64,000 nt of DNA from Galbibacter sp038433465 (GCF_038433465.1 NZ_JAESVF010000004.1:124001-188000), one strand, 5' to 3'. Positions 35,427 to 45,389 are shown, counted from the first letter of the stretch. Program-made: numbers and translations. The notes: generated by a model not told the origin, from the letters alone.

Positions 35427-36510
35427 ATTCATATTATCTGGAGGCGGAACAGGAGGACACATTTATCCTGCAATTGCTATAGCCAACGAGCTAAAGCAAC
35501 GATACCCTGATGCCGAATTTTTATTTGTAGGAGCTCAAGACCGTATGGAGATGGAAAAGGTTCCGCAGGCGGGATATCAAATTGAAGGTTTGTGGATTTC
35601 TGGAATTCAACGAAAATTAACTTTGCAAAATTTAGCCTTTCCATTTAAGCTGATTAGCAGTATCTGGAAAGCAAAAGAAATAGTAAAATCGTTTCAACCA
35701 GATGTAGTAATCGGAACAGGAGGTTATGCTAGTGGTCCGCTTTTAAAAGCTGCATCGAGTGCTGGAGTGCCTTGCGTGGTGCAAGAGCAAAATTCCTTTC
35801 CTGGAATTACCAACAAATGGTTGGCAAAGCATGTTAAAAATATATTTGTTGCTTACGATAATTTAGAGCGCTTTTTTCCTGCGGATAAAATTGTGAAAAC
35901 AGGAAATCCTGTACGTCAAGATTTGTTAAACGTAAGCGATAAAAAGCAAGAAGCACTTAAATTTTTTAACCTAAGTGAAACTCGTAAAACGCTGTTTGTG
36001 ATGGGGGGAAGTTTGGGAGCTCGAAGAATTAATCAATTAGTTGAAAAAGAAATCAACTTTTTTAAAGAAAACAACGTACAACTTATATGGCAATGCGGAA
36101 AGTTGTATTTCGATGAGTATAAAAAATATGAAAGCGAGTTTGTAAAAGTAAACGCTTTTATAAACGATATGAAACTTGCTTACGCAGCTGCAGATGTCAT
36201 TATCTCGCGTGCTGGTGCGATATCGGTTTCGGAGTTGGCAATTGTTGGAAAGCCTACAATTTTTATTCCGTCGCCAAATGTTTCAGAAGATCATCAAACT
36301 AAAAATGCTTTGGCAGTAGTAAATGAGCAAGCGGCTGTTTTGCTTAAAGAATCAGAACTTGATGAGAAGTTTGAAACTGAATTTTTATCGCTGTGGAATT
36401 CAGAAGAAAAAAGAAAAGCCCTAGGGAGTAGTTTTAAAAAATTAGCACTTCCAAATGCTACAAAAGATATTGTTGACACTATTGAAAAATTAATTAAAAA
36501 GTCAGCTTAA
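35413..36510 (+). CDS. murG: UDP-GlcNAc--lipid I N-acetylglucosaminyltransferase MurG
   Basis: It transfers GlcNAc to lipid I to form lipid II on the inner face of the cytoplasmic membrane. The 365-residue GT-B protein has the first glycine-rich loop SGGGTGGHIYPAIAIA (about 8-23), VIGTGGYASGP (about 98-108), QEQNSFPG, a second loop GGSLGARRIN, and ISRAGAISVSELA (about 258-270). The start is GTG at 35413, inside the ftsW end, implying translational coupling. Confidence 0.94.
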   Translation: MSNYKFILSGGGTGGHIYPAIAIANELKQRYPDAEFLFVGAQDRMEMEKVPQAGYQIEGLWISGIQRKLTLQNLAFPFKLISSIWKAKEIVKSFQPDVVIGTGGYASGPLLKAASSAGVPCVVQEQNSFPGITNKWLAKHVKNIFVAYDNLERFFPADKIVKTGNPVRQDLLNVSDKKQEALKFFNLSETRKTLFVMGGSLGARRINQLVEKEINFFKENNVQLIWQCGKLYFDEYKKYESEFVKVNAFINDMKLAYAAADVIISRAGAISVSELAIVGKPTIFIPSPNVSEDHQTKNALAVVNEQAAVLLKESELDEKFETEFLSLWNSEEKRKALGSSFKKLALPNATKDIVDTIEKLIKKSA

Positions 36511-36517
36511 AAAATAT

Positions 36518-37873
36518 ATGAATTTAAATAAAATACATAACGTTTACTTTATTGGCATAGGCGGCATTGGGATGTCTGGCCTAGCGCGTTATTTTAAATT
36601 CATAGGGAAAAATGTTGCTGGGTACGACAAAAATGAAAGCGAGCTTACCCAGGAGTTAGCAACTAGTGGAATTGCAATTCATTATACCGAATCGGTAGAA
36701 GCTATTCCTACAGCTTTTAAAAACAAAGAGCAAACGTTGGTGGTTTACACGCCAGCAGTTCCGGTGTCGCATAAAGAGTATGTGTATTTTCAGAAAAACG
36801 GATTTACCATTCAAAAAAGAGCCGCTGTTTTAGGTCTAATTACGAAAGATACTTATTGCTTTGCGGTAGCTGGTACACATGGTAAAACAACTACAAGTTC
36901 TATTCTTGCGCATCTTTTAAAAGAAACAGGAACGCCTATAACTGCATTTTTAGGTGGAGTTTCGGAGAATTTTAATAGCAATTTCTTAATTGAAGGCAGT
37001 GAGTATGCAGTGGTAGAAGCTGATGAGTTTGATAGATCATTTTTGCATTTATCACCTACCGTTGCATGTATAACTTCTATGGATGCCGATCATTTGGATA
37101 TCTACGGAACTGAAGAAACATTGCAAGAAACATTTGTTGATTTTTCAAAGAAAATAAAACCAAAAGGAAAATTATTTGTAAAAAGCGGATTGCCAATTTC
37201 AGGAATAACCTACGGAATTGAAGATGGTTCCGATTTTACAATTCAGAATATAACAATATCAAACTCGACCTACCTATTCGATGTAATTACACCCACAGAA
37301 AGTATTAGTGGGGTGAAGTTTAACAAGCCCGGAAAACACAATTTGTTAAACGCATTGGCAGCATTGGCAATGGCGACTACACTAGGCACCCCGCTAAGTC
37401 GTCTTGCCGAAGCCCTTGCCACTTTTAAAGGTATTAAACGCAGGTTTTCGTATCATTTAAATGAAGAAAATTTGGTTTATATCGATGATTATGCACATCA
37501 TCCAACCGAAATTAATGCAGCCTATGAAGCTGTAAAAAGTGCACACCCCAATAAAAAAATAACAGTAGTTTTTCAGCCTCACCTTTTTTCGAGAACGAAA
37601 GACTTTGCCCCAGAATTTTCAAAGAGCTTAGCCCGTTTTGATGAGATTATTTTATTAGACATTTACCCAGCCCGCGAAGAACCGCTACCTGGAATTACTT
37701 CAGATTGGTTATTAAACATGATATCCAATCCGCAAAAACAAAAGGTAAGTAAAAGTATGCTTCCAGAAGTTTTGAGAAATAGTAATTCTCAGGTTTTCAT
37801 TTCGTTAGGTGCTGGAGATATTGGACTAGAAGTTAATACCATAAAAAAAACGTTAAGTGAAAAAGTATGTTAA
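36518..37873 (+). CDS. murC: UDP-N-acetylmuramate--L-alanine ligase
   Basis: It adds L-Ala to UDP-MurNAc, the first stem peptide step. The 451-residue protein opens with YFIGIGGIGMSGLARY (about 10-25). The ATP loop is GTHGKTTTSS (about 118-127), followed by EADEFDRSFLHL and TSMDADHLDIYG, and then DDYAHHPTEI in the C-terminal domain. It starts 7 bases after murG. Its last 17 bases overlap the ftsQ start. Confidence 0.94.
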   Translation: MNLNKIHNVYFIGIGGIGMSGLARYFKFIGKNVAGYDKNESELTQELATSGIAIHYTESVEAIPTAFKNKEQTLVVYTPAVPVSHKEYVYFQKNGFTIQKRAAVLGLITKDTYCFAVAGTHGKTTTSSILAHLLKETGTPITAFLGGVSENFNSNFLIEGSEYAVVEADEFDRSFLHLSPTVACITSMDADHLDIYGTEETLQETFVDFSKKIKPKGKLFVKSGLPISGITYGIEDGSDFTIQNITISNSTYLFDVITPTESISGVKFNKPGKHNLLNALAALAMATTLGTPLSRLAEALATFKGIKRRFSYHLNEENLVYIDDYAHHPTEINAAYEAVKSAHPNKKITVVFQPHLFSRTKDFAPEFSKSLARFDEIILLDIYPAREEPLPGITSDWLLNMISNPQKQKVSKSMLPEVLRNSNSQVFISLGAGDIGLEVNTIKKTLSEKVC

Positions 37874-38576
37874 CCATATAAAAATTATAATTGCGCTTAT
37901 TGCATTTGTTTCTTTGTATTCTTTTTCGAACCGAAGAAACGAAAACCGTGTGTTGAGCAGTAATTGTAAGATAGAATTTTTGAATGACGATGCACATTAT
38001 ATTACTCGAAATACAGTTAATAAATTGTTGATACAAAATAGCGATTCGGTTACGATGCTATCAAAAGAAAAATTAGCTTTGAATAATATAGAGGAGTCTC
38101 TCAACGCAAATGCCATGGTTCAAGCGGCAGATGTGTATGTATCTATTACTGGGGAGATTGGGGCAAAAATTCGCCAGCGCACGCCAATAGCGCGAGTAGC
38201 GGGCAATCAGTCATTTTATATAGACAAGGAAGGAAAAAAGATGCCATTGTCTCCAGTACACTCGGCAAGGGTGCCTTTGGTTACCGGAGTTGGAGAGAAA
38301 GATGCGGTGGATAATCTGTACAAACTGGCAATGTTTATTAACAATGATGAATTTTTAACGAAGAATATTATCGGGATTCATCAAAATAAAAATCAGTTTG
38401 AACTAAAATTAAGAACCGAAGATTTTATAGTGAATCTTGGCGAAGTGAAAAATTTGCAAGCCAAGTTCAACAACTTTAAAGCTTTTTATCAAAAAGGATT
38501 ACACGATAAAACTTTAAACGCATATAAAAGAGTTAATCTTGAGTTTGATAACCAAGTAGTGTGTACCAAAAAATAA
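37857..38576 (+). CDS. ftsQ: Cell division protein FtsQ
   Basis: A 239-residue bitopic membrane protein linking cytoplasmic and periplasmic divisome parts. A short basic N-terminus and one helix (IKIIIALIAFVSLYSF, about 8-23) are followed by a POTRA-like and beta domain. The segment ARVAGNQSFYIDKEGKKMPLS is the most recognisable part (about 117-137). Sequence conservation is weak, as usual, and position between murC and ftsA supports the call. The start is GTG at 37857, within murC. Confidence 0.85.
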   Translation: MKKYVNHIKIIIALIAFVSLYSFSNRRNENRVLSSNCKIEFLNDDAHYITRNTVNKLLIQNSDSVTMLSKEKLALNNIEESLNANAMVQAADVYVSITGEIGAKIRQRTPIARVAGNQSFYIDKEGKKMPLSPVHSARVPLVTGVGEKDAVDNLYKLAMFINNDEFLTKNIIGIHQNKNQFELKLRTEDFIVNLGEVKNLQAKFNNFKAFYQKGLHDKTLNAYKRVNLEFDNQVVCTKK

Positions 38577-38579
38577 ATT

Positions 38580-39923
38580 ATGGAAAATACTAAATACGCG
38601 GTAGGATTAGACATAGGAACCACTAAAATAGTGGCTATGATTGGTCGTGAAAACGAATATGGAAAGATTGAGATTTTAGGTATTGGAAAATCTAAAAGTT
38701 TGGGGGTACACAGAGGTGTGGTTAACAACATCACGCAAACTATTCAATCCATTCAACAAGCTGTTCAAGAGGCAGAAAGTGTGTCTGGACTAAAAATTCA
38801 CGATTGTGTGGTAGGAATTGCGGGGCAACACATCCGTAGTTTGCAACACAGCGATTACATTACGCGTCCAGATTCAGAAGAAGTAATTAGCGATATAGAT
38901 TTAGACAACCTTTGCAACCAAGTGTATAAGTTGGTAATGCTTCCGGGAGAAGAAATTATTCATGTACTTCCGCAGGAATATAAAGTAGATGGGCAAGCAG
39001 AGATAAAAGAGCCTATGGGAATGTACGGTGGTCGTTTGGAAGCCAATTTCCATGTGGTTGTTGGGCAAGTATCGTCAATTAGAAACATAGGAAGATGTGT
39101 TAAAAGTTCTGGTTTAGATTTAGCCGGAATTACGTTAGAGCCTTTGGCAGCTGCCAATGCAGTTTTAAGTCAGGAAGAAAAAGAAGCCGGAGTAGCACTT
39201 ATTGATATAGGTGGTGGTACTACCGATTTGGCAATTTTTAAAGATGGAATTATACGCCACACAGCAGTAATTCCTTTCGGTGGAAATGTTGTTACTGAAG
39301 ACATCAAAGAAGGTTGCTCGATTATCGAGAAACAAGCCGAATTACTGAAAATTAAATTTGGTTCTGCATGGCCAGGAGAAAATAAAGACAACGAAATTGT
39401 GTCGATACCTGGACTTAGAGGTAGAGAACCAAAAGAAATTACTCTAAAAAATCTCTCTAAAATTATTCATGCCCGTGTGGTAGAAATTATAGAGCAGGTG
39501 TATATGGAAATTAAAAATTACGGTCATGATGAGCAAAAGAAAAAGCTTATCGCCGGAATTGTTTTAACAGGAGGAGGAAGTCAGTTAAAGCATCTAAAAC
39601 AGCTCGTAGAGTACATCACAGGGATGGACACACGTATTGGATATCCAAACGAGCATTTAGCGGGCGACTCTGATACTGATATAGCGAGTCCTGTGTATGC
39701 AACAGCAGTAGGTTTAGTAATGAATGCTATTCAGTTGCAAAACAAACGCGGACCAATACAAATTGAACAAGAAGAAACACCAATAGCGGAGCAGCAACCA
39801 ACGCAGGCAGAAACTATTGAGCATAAAGATGAGCCCCAACCAACCGAACCTAAAGAAGAACGCAAGTCTTTTTTAGAAAAATGGTCAGAAAAATTAAAAG
39901 ATTTTTTAGACAATGCTGAATAG
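38580..39923 (+). CDS. ftsA: Cell division protein FtsA
   Basis: An actin-like ATPase that anchors FtsZ to the membrane. The 447-residue protein has the phosphate-1 motif GLDIGTTKIVAMIG (about 9-22), the 1C domain region, phosphate-2 ALIDIGGGTTDLAIF (about 202-216) and adenosine motif GIVLTGGGSQLKHL (about 324-337). A Pro/Glu-rich linker leads to the C-terminal amphipathic helix, SFLEKWSEKLKDFLDNAE, that binds the membrane. It starts 3 bases after ftsQ. Confidence 0.94.
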   Translation: MENTKYAVGLDIGTTKIVAMIGRENEYGKIEILGIGKSKSLGVHRGVVNNITQTIQSIQQAVQEAESVSGLKIHDCVVGIAGQHIRSLQHSDYITRPDSEEVISDIDLDNLCNQVYKLVMLPGEEIIHVLPQEYKVDGQAEIKEPMGMYGGRLEANFHVVVGQVSSIRNIGRCVKSSGLDLAGITLEPLAAANAVLSQEEKEAGVALIDIGGGTTDLAIFKDGIIRHTAVIPFGGNVVTEDIKEGCSIIEKQAELLKIKFGSAWPGENKDNEIVSIPGLRGREPKEITLKNLSKIIHARVVEIIEQVYMEIKNYGHDEQKKKLIAGIVLTGGGSQLKHLKQLVEYITGMDTRIGYPNEHLAGDSDTDIASPVYATAVGLVMNAIQLQNKRGPIQIEQEETPIAEQQPTQAETIEHKDEPQPTEPKEERKSFLEKWSEKLKDFLDNAE

Positions 39924-39999
39924 TTAACCAACACTAAAAAGCACCTAAAAAAAGTAAGTAAGTAGTAAAACAGGAAAAATAGGGTAAAAAAGAATTATT

Positions 40000-41940
40000 A
40001 TGAGTAGCAACACAGATTTAGGGAATATCTCATTCGACTTACCAAAGAATCAAAGTAACGTAATTAAAGTTATTGGCGTTGGAGGCGGCGGTAGCAATGC
40101 AATTAATTACATGTTTCAACAAGGTATAAACGGGGTAGATTTTGTAGTTTGTAACACAGACTCGCAAGCATTGCAAAACACAGGTGTACCAAACAAAGTA
40201 CAGCTAGGAGTTTCTTTAACAGAAGGACTTGGTGCAGGGGCCAATCCAGAAATTGGAGAAAAAGCAGCTATTGAGAGTTTAGAAGAATTACAATCGATGC
40301 TCGATACCAATACCAAAATGGTATTTATTACCGCTGGTATGGGTGGTGGAACTGGTACTGGAGCAGCGCCAGTAATTGCAAAACTAGCCAAAGATATGGA
40401 TATCTTAACGGTTGGAATTGTAACGATACCTTTTCAGTTTGAAGGGAAAATGCGTAATGAGCAAGCACAGCGAGGTGTAGAAAAACTACGTTCGCACGTA
40501 GATTCGCTTATTATGATTAACAACAACAAACTAAGAGAAGTGTATGGAAATCTTGGTTTTAAAGCTGGTTTCTCAAAAGCAGACGAGGTGTTAGCTACTG
40601 CAGCCAAAGGAATTGCAGAAGTTATTACACATCATTACACGCAAAATATTGACTTGCGTGATGCTAAAACTGTACTTTCAAATAGCGGAACTGCCATTAT
40701 GGGGTCTTCAACTGCTACTGGAGCAAACCGCGCAACAGAAGCTATTATGAAAGCGTTAGATTCTCCTTTATTAAACGATAACAAAATTACAGGTGCCCAA
40801 AACGTACTGCTACTTATAGTTTCTGGTGCCGAAGAAATTACCCTAGACGAAATCGGAGAAATCAACGACCATATCCAAAACGAAGCTGGCCATAATGCAA
40901 ATATTATTATGGGGGTTGGAGAAGACGAAAGCTTAGGCGATGCTATTGCTGTTACAGTTATTGCTACGGGTTTTAATGCCGATCAGCAACACGAAATAGT
41001 GAATACTGAAGCAAAAAAAATTATCCACACCCTTGAAGATGAACAAAAAGCAATTCACGATTTAACTCCGAAATCGGCTCAAAAACAATACACAGATTTT
41101 GATGAAGTAGAAGCGCAAACATCAACTCCAGAAGTTTCTTCAGAAGAAAAAATCGTTAAGCACACTTTGGTAGATGATACCGAAGAAGTTGAAAACGAAA
41201 TGGAATTGATTCCTACTTCAGAATTGATAAAAAATATAGAGGTAGTTTATGATGAAGTAACACTCGAGAATGACGATGATTTTGTTATAATCGATACCAC
41301 TTCAAAAATAAAAGACATCGATGTGGTTGATCCAGAAATTTTAAAACCACAACCAAAAAAGCAAACCATGCTTTCTTTTGATATGCCACTTCAGGAAGAG
41401 GAAGAAAAAGAAGAAGAAAATGTAATTACTTTTGACTTGTCTGATTCTGTAAATGAAATGGAAGTAAATGATCATGTAGAAGTGATTCCTGTTACTGAAG
41501 TTTCTCAAGATGGAACAAAGCGTTACAGTTTGGATGATTATATGGAAATGGAAGATCAACTAAACAATGCAAAGCCTACTGAAAGTAAAATTGAAAAAGT
41601 AGAAGAAGAGTTGGCTTTCGAAACAAAAGTTGTTGAAACGCCTTCTACCCCAGGAGATTCTTCAGATGAAGTAGATCCAATGAATAGTTCTATTGAGGAT
41701 AGTTTACGCAACCGTGCCGAAGAGCGCAGACGTAAATTAAAAGACTTCAACTACAAGTTTCATAACAATGCTTCTAAAATTGAAGAGATCGAGAAGCAAC
41801 CAGCGTATAAGCGTATGGGGATTGATTTAGAAGATAGAAGATCCGACAATCAATCATCTAGAATGTCACTTGGAACAGATAGTAACGACGATATTCAGTT
41901 ACGATCTAACAATTCGTTTTTACACGATAATGTAGATTAA
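40000..41940 (+). CDS. ftsZ: Cell division protein FtsZ with long acidic C-terminal tail
   Basis: The tubulin-like GTPase that forms the division ring. The 646-residue protein has a canonical GTPase core up to about residue 330, with the tubulin signature GGGTGTG (115-121) and NLGFKAGFSKADEVL. The last ~310 residues are a long acidic, low-complexity linker (runs such as EEEEKEEEN). They end near QPAYKRMGIDLEDR, which may be the conserved C-terminal peptide that binds FtsA. Such long linkers occur in Flavobacteriaceae but are far longer than the ~50 residues in E. coli. Confidence 0.95.
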   Translation: MSSNTDLGNISFDLPKNQSNVIKVIGVGGGGSNAINYMFQQGINGVDFVVCNTDSQALQNTGVPNKVQLGVSLTEGLGAGANPEIGEKAAIESLEELQSMLDTNTKMVFITAGMGGGTGTGAAPVIAKLAKDMDILTVGIVTIPFQFEGKMRNEQAQRGVEKLRSHVDSLIMINNNKLREVYGNLGFKAGFSKADEVLATAAKGIAEVITHHYTQNIDLRDAKTVLSNSGTAIMGSSTATGANRATEAIMKALDSPLLNDNKITGAQNVLLLIVSGAEEITLDEIGEINDHIQNEAGHNANIIMGVGEDESLGDAIAVTVIATGFNADQQHEIVNTEAKKIIHTLEDEQKAIHDLTPKSAQKQYTDFDEVEAQTSTPEVSSEEKIVKHTLVDDTEEVENEMELIPTSELIKNIEVVYDEVTLENDDDFVIIDTTSKIKDIDVVDPEILKPQPKKQTMLSFDMPLQEEEEKEEENVITFDLSDSVNEMEVNDHVEVIPVTEVSQDGTKRYSLDDYMEMEDQLNNAKPTESKIEKVEEELAFETKVVETPSTPGDSSDEVDPMNSSIEDSLRNRAEERRRKLKDFNYKFHNNASKIEEIEKQPAYKRMGIDLEDRRSDNQSSRMSLGTDSNDDIQLRSNNSFLHDNVD

Positions 41941-41974
41941 TTTTAGGAAGAAATTCTTTTAGATAGTTATTTTC

Positions 41975-42013
41975 AACCCGAAATCTTTTATAAAGGTTTC
42001 GGGTTATTTTTTT
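41975..42013 (+). terminator. Terminator after ftsZ
   Basis: Arms AACCCGAAA and TTTCGGGTT with a 13-base loop, followed by ATTTTTTT. It closes the dcw cluster. Confidence 0.8.
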
Positions 42014-42053
42014 ATCTTCGCACAGCAAAAAGTTTTACTAAAAACATAAAGTT

Positions 42054-42503
42054 ATGAGTTTACAAGATAAAGTAATGGCAGAAATGAAAACTGCTATGAA
42101 AGCAAAAGATACAGCAGCTTTAACAGCATTAAGAGCCGTAAAATCGGAGCTTTTGTTGGCGCAAACCAATGCAGCTACAAAGGATGGTTTATCGGAAGAA
42201 GAAGAAATTAAACTTTTGCAAAAACTTGTAAAGCAACGTAAGGATAGTGCGGCAATTTATGTAGAACAAGGACGTGAAGATTTGGCTTCTCCAGAGCTTG
42301 CTGAAGCAGCAATTATTGAAAAGTTTTTACCAGCACAATTAAGCGAAGAAGAAATTGCAGTTGTTGTAGAGCAGGTAATTGCAAAAACAGGTGCAGAAGG
42401 AATGAAAGATATGGGGAAAGTAATGGGAATGGTTTCTAAAGAATTGGCAGGACAAGCCGATGGAAAAACAATTTCTACGGTTGTAAAAAGTAAATTATCT
42501 TAA
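42054..42503 (+). CDS. GatB/YqeY domain protein
   Basis: A 149-residue protein equal in length to the stand-alone YqeY family, related to the tRNA-binding tail of GatB. It begins LQDKVMAEMKTAMKAKD and has LRAVKSELLLAQTN (about 26-39), then EKFLPAQLSEEEI and DMGKVMGMVSKELAGQADG near the C-terminus. It probably binds tRNA, but its exact role is not known. A weak -7-like TATCTTCG precedes it, and a tRNA gene follows 20 bases after the stop. Confidence 0.9.
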   Translation: MSLQDKVMAEMKTAMKAKDTAALTALRAVKSELLLAQTNAATKDGLSEEEEIKLLQKLVKQRKDSAAIYVEQGREDLASPELAEAAIIEKFLPAQLSEEEIAVVVEQVIAKTGAEGMKDMGKVMGMVSKELAGQADGKTISTVVKSKLS

Positions 42504-42523
42504 GTATTTAGAAGAAATATATT

Positions 42524-42597
42524 GGCCCCGTGGCGCAACTGAATAGCGCATCAGATTTCGGCTCTGAGGGTTGGGGGTTTGAATCCCTCCGGGGTCA
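42524..42597 (+). tRNA. tRNA-Arg (anticodon TCG)
   Basis: A 74-base cloverleaf. The acceptor stem is GGCCCCG / CGGGGTC with one G-U pair, and the D-arm is GCGC ... GCGC. The anticodon stem TCAGA / TCTGA has loop TTTCGGC and anticodon TCG at 42558-42560. The T-arm has loop TTTGAAT and the discriminator base is A. CCA is not encoded. Confidence 0.93.
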
Positions 42598-42601
42598 CTA
42601 A

Positions 42602-42637
42602 ACAAAAGCAAGCGATATCGCTTGCTTTTGTTTTTTT
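42602..42637 (+). terminator. Terminator after tRNA-Arg
   Basis: A perfect palindromic stem, CAAAAGCAAGCGAT / ATCGCTTGCTTTTG, followed by T7. Confidence 0.85.
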
Positions 42638-42792
42638 ATACTGTATTTGGATGTTTTTTCATTTTTACTATTGAAAGTTTATTTGCTAAACAATTATAAA
42701 AATGATAGATTTATGTCTTGTTTTTTCAAGTTTTTGTAAAAATCAAAAGCAATGATTAAATAAAATATCATTAACTAACCAAACTACTATTT

Positions 42793-43761
42793 ATGAAACG
42801 CAGACAATTTATCGATGCAACTGCCAAATCGAGTTTAGCTGTTGCATTTTTAGGGGTTTTAGCTTGTAAAGAGCAGCCGCAAACTAAAAATACATCAGAA
42901 GAAATTCTTTCAGAAATTGAAACCAACACCGAGTTATTTTTTAAGATTTCGTTAGCCCAATGGTCATTTCATCGTGCTTTAAAAGCGGGGGAAATGGATA
43001 ATTTAGATTTCGCTAAAAATGCAAAAGCCCTAGGTTGTGAAGGTTTAGAATATGTGAATCAGTTTTTTGCTGATAAAGCTAAGGATACTGCCTATTTATC
43101 TGAGATGAATAAAAGAGCAGCCAATGAAGGTGTAGCAAATGTTTTGATTATGATTGACGGTGAAGGCATGCTTGCAGATACAGATGTTAAGAAACGAATT
43201 GAAGCCATCGAAAATCATTATAAATGGGTTGAAGCAGCTAAGTTTTTAGGTTGCCATGCTATCCGTGTGAATCTTGCTGGAGGAACGCAAATGGACGAGG
43301 CAGCAAAAGCAGGAGTTGATTCGCTTTCAAAATTATCAGAATTTGCAAAACAAGAAAACATAAATATTTTGGTGGAGAACCACGGCGGATTTTCGTCTAA
43401 TGGGTTGTGGCTAGCAAATGTGATGAAAGATATAAACATAGATAATTGTGGTACGTTGCCCGACTTTGGGAATTTTTGTGTTGAATATGGCGAGAATCAT
43501 AGCTGTAAAACTCAGTACGACAGATATAAAGGGATGCAAGAAATGTTGCCATTTGCCAAAGCCATAAGTGCAAAGTCACACGATTTTGATGCAAACGGAA
43601 ATGAAACACATACCGATTATTTAAAAATGATGAAAATGGTAAAGGAAGCGGGTTATAAAGGATTTGTTGGTATTGAGTACGAAGGTAATGTACTTTCTGA
43701 AAATGAAGGGATTGCCAAAACTCGAGATTTATTAATTAAGGTAGGGAATCAATTAAGTTAA
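42793..43761 (+). CDS. Sugar phosphate isomerase/epimerase-like TIM barrel protein, exported
   Basis: A 322-residue AP-endonuclease-2-type TIM barrel. It starts with a twin-arginine-like signal (MKRRQFIDATAKSS) and a lipobox-like LACK at residues 23-26, so it is probably exported and perhaps lipid-anchored. Barrel residues include EGLEYVNQFF, VENHGGFSS, PDFGNF and a C-terminal FVGIEYEG segment with metal-binding Glu/His/Asp. The substrate is unknown. A GH20 hexosaminidase gene follows after 4 bases, suggesting a shared role in amino-sugar or glycan use. Confidence 0.78.
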   Translation: MKRRQFIDATAKSSLAVAFLGVLACKEQPQTKNTSEEILSEIETNTELFFKISLAQWSFHRALKAGEMDNLDFAKNAKALGCEGLEYVNQFFADKAKDTAYLSEMNKRAANEGVANVLIMIDGEGMLADTDVKKRIEAIENHYKWVEAAKFLGCHAIRVNLAGGTQMDEAAKAGVDSLSKLSEFAKQENINILVENHGGFSSNGLWLANVMKDINIDNCGTLPDFGNFCVEYGENHSCKTQYDRYKGMQEMLPFAKAISAKSHDFDANGNETHTDYLKMMKMVKEAGYKGFVGIEYEGNVLSENEGIAKTRDLLIKVGNQLS

Positions 43762-43765
43762 GACA

Positions 43766-45352
43766 ATGAAAATAAATACACTAAATATAAAACAACTCGC
43801 AATTTATAGTCTGTTATTGGTAGCTTTTATTGCATGTAAGGAAGAGCCAAAACTACAAGTTAGTATTGGAGAACGCACCTTAATACCAATGCCGATTTCT
43901 GTGGAAGAAAATATAGGCACTTTCGAGATACACGAGGAAACACCTATCTATGTAAGTGGGAGTGAAGATCTAGTAGATGTTGCTTATTATTTTGCTGAAA
44001 GAATGCATATTGCAACCGATTTTCATTTGCCTGTGGAACCTTCTTCTGAAGGAAATACTTCTGGGATTTTATTTAAAATTTCTTCAGCAATAAAACATCA
44101 AGAAGGATATAAAATTTCGGTTACAGAAAATTTGGTAACGCTAGAAGCTAATACTCCAGAAGGCGCTTTTAGAGGAGTGCAAACTTTACTTCAGTTATTA
44201 CCAGATGAAATTGATAGCTACGGTGTTTCGAATGTTCGTTGGGGAATTCCTGCTGTTGTTATCGAAGATGCGCCTCAGTATAATTACCGTGGAACTATGT
44301 TGGATGTTTCAAGACATTTCTTTTCTGTTGATGATGTTAAAAGGTACATCGATTTGATTACTGCCTATAAAATTAATGTTTTGCACTTGCATTTAACCGA
44401 CGATCAAGGTTGGCGAATCGAAATAAAATCGTGGCCAAAATTAACGCAAGTTGGTGGTAGCACAGAAGTAGATGGAGGCGAAGGAGGTTTTTATACACAA
44501 GAAGAATACAAGGATATTGTGCAATACGCGCAAGACCGATATATAACTGTTATTCCAGAAATAGATATGCCTGGGCATACCAATGCGGCTTTGGCTTCTT
44601 ACCCTGAATTAAATTGTAATGATGTGGCGCCAGAATTGTACACGGGTACAGAAGTTGGTTTTAGTTCGTTGTGTATCGACAAAGAAATTACGTATAAATT
44701 TGTTGATGATGTTATAAAAGAACTCGTAGCAATTACGCCTGGACCTTATATTCATATTGGAGGAGACGAGTCGCATTCTACAGCCTTAGAAGACTATATT
44801 CCGTTTATAAATAGAGTTCAAGATATGGTTTATAAATATGGCAAAACTCCAATTGGATGGGATGAAATTCGTCACGGAAAGTTAAAAGAAAGCTCTATTG
44901 TACAGTTTTGGGCAAATAAAGAAAATGCCAAAGGCGCTGTAAAACAAGGAGCAAAAGTATTGATGTCACCTTCAAGCAGAATGTATATGGATATGAAGTA
45001 CGATACTTTAACAAAAATTGGATTAAAATGGGCAGGGCTCATCAATGTGAAAACTGCATACGATTGGAACCCGTCGACCTTTGTAGATAGTATTTCAAAA
45101 AGTGATATTGTAGGAGTAGAAGCGCCACTTTGGGCAGAAACCATCGAAGATATGGAAGATATTGAGTATATGGTTTTTCCGAGGTTGTTAGGGTATGCCG
45201 AAATAGGTTGGTCGCCAGATTCTTTGAGGAATTGGGATTCTTATAAAGCACGATTGGCAAAGCAATACAAGCGCTTTGATTATAAAGAAATTAATTTTTA
45301 CAAGTCTAAAATGGTTCCTTGGGATAAGGGACTTAAAGATACTTTACAGTAG
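43766..45352 (+). CDS. Beta-N-acetylhexosaminidase, GH20 family lipoprotein
   Basis: It hydrolyses terminal beta-GlcNAc/GalNAc residues. A lipoprotein signal (LLVAFIACKEE, Cys24) leads to an N-terminal GH20b domain (about 35-165), then the TIM barrel with LHLTDDQGWRIEI (207-220) and the catalytic pair in IHIGGDESHS (Asp334, Glu335). The aromatic WGAxW-type ends are visible as PLWAETIEDM. It may trim chitin oligomers or peptidoglycan fragments. It is co-transcribed with the upstream isomerase-like gene and closed by a terminator. Confidence 0.9.
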   Translation: MKINTLNIKQLAIYSLLLVAFIACKEEPKLQVSIGERTLIPMPISVEENIGTFEIHEETPIYVSGSEDLVDVAYYFAERMHIATDFHLPVEPSSEGNTSGILFKISSAIKHQEGYKISVTENLVTLEANTPEGAFRGVQTLLQLLPDEIDSYGVSNVRWGIPAVVIEDAPQYNYRGTMLDVSRHFFSVDDVKRYIDLITAYKINVLHLHLTDDQGWRIEIKSWPKLTQVGGSTEVDGGEGGFYTQEEYKDIVQYAQDRYITVIPEIDMPGHTNAALASYPELNCNDVAPELYTGTEVGFSSLCIDKEITYKFVDDVIKELVAITPGPYIHIGGDESHSTALEDYIPFINRVQDMVYKYGKTPIGWDEIRHGKLKESSIVQFWANKENAKGAVKQGAKVLMSPSSRMYMDMKYDTLTKIGLKWAGLINVKTAYDWNPSTFVDSISKSDIVGVEAPLWAETIEDMEDIEYMVFPRLLGYAEIGWSPDSLRNWDSYKARLAKQYKRFDYKEINFYKSKMVPWDKGLKDTLQ

Positions 45353-45353
45353 T

Positions 45354-45389
45354 AAAAAAGCGGTTTCAGAATTTTGAAACCGCTTTTTT
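45354..45389 (+). terminator. Terminator after the GH20 gene
   Basis: Arms AAAAAAGCGGTTTC and GAAACCGCTTTTTT with an 8-base loop. Confidence 0.85.
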
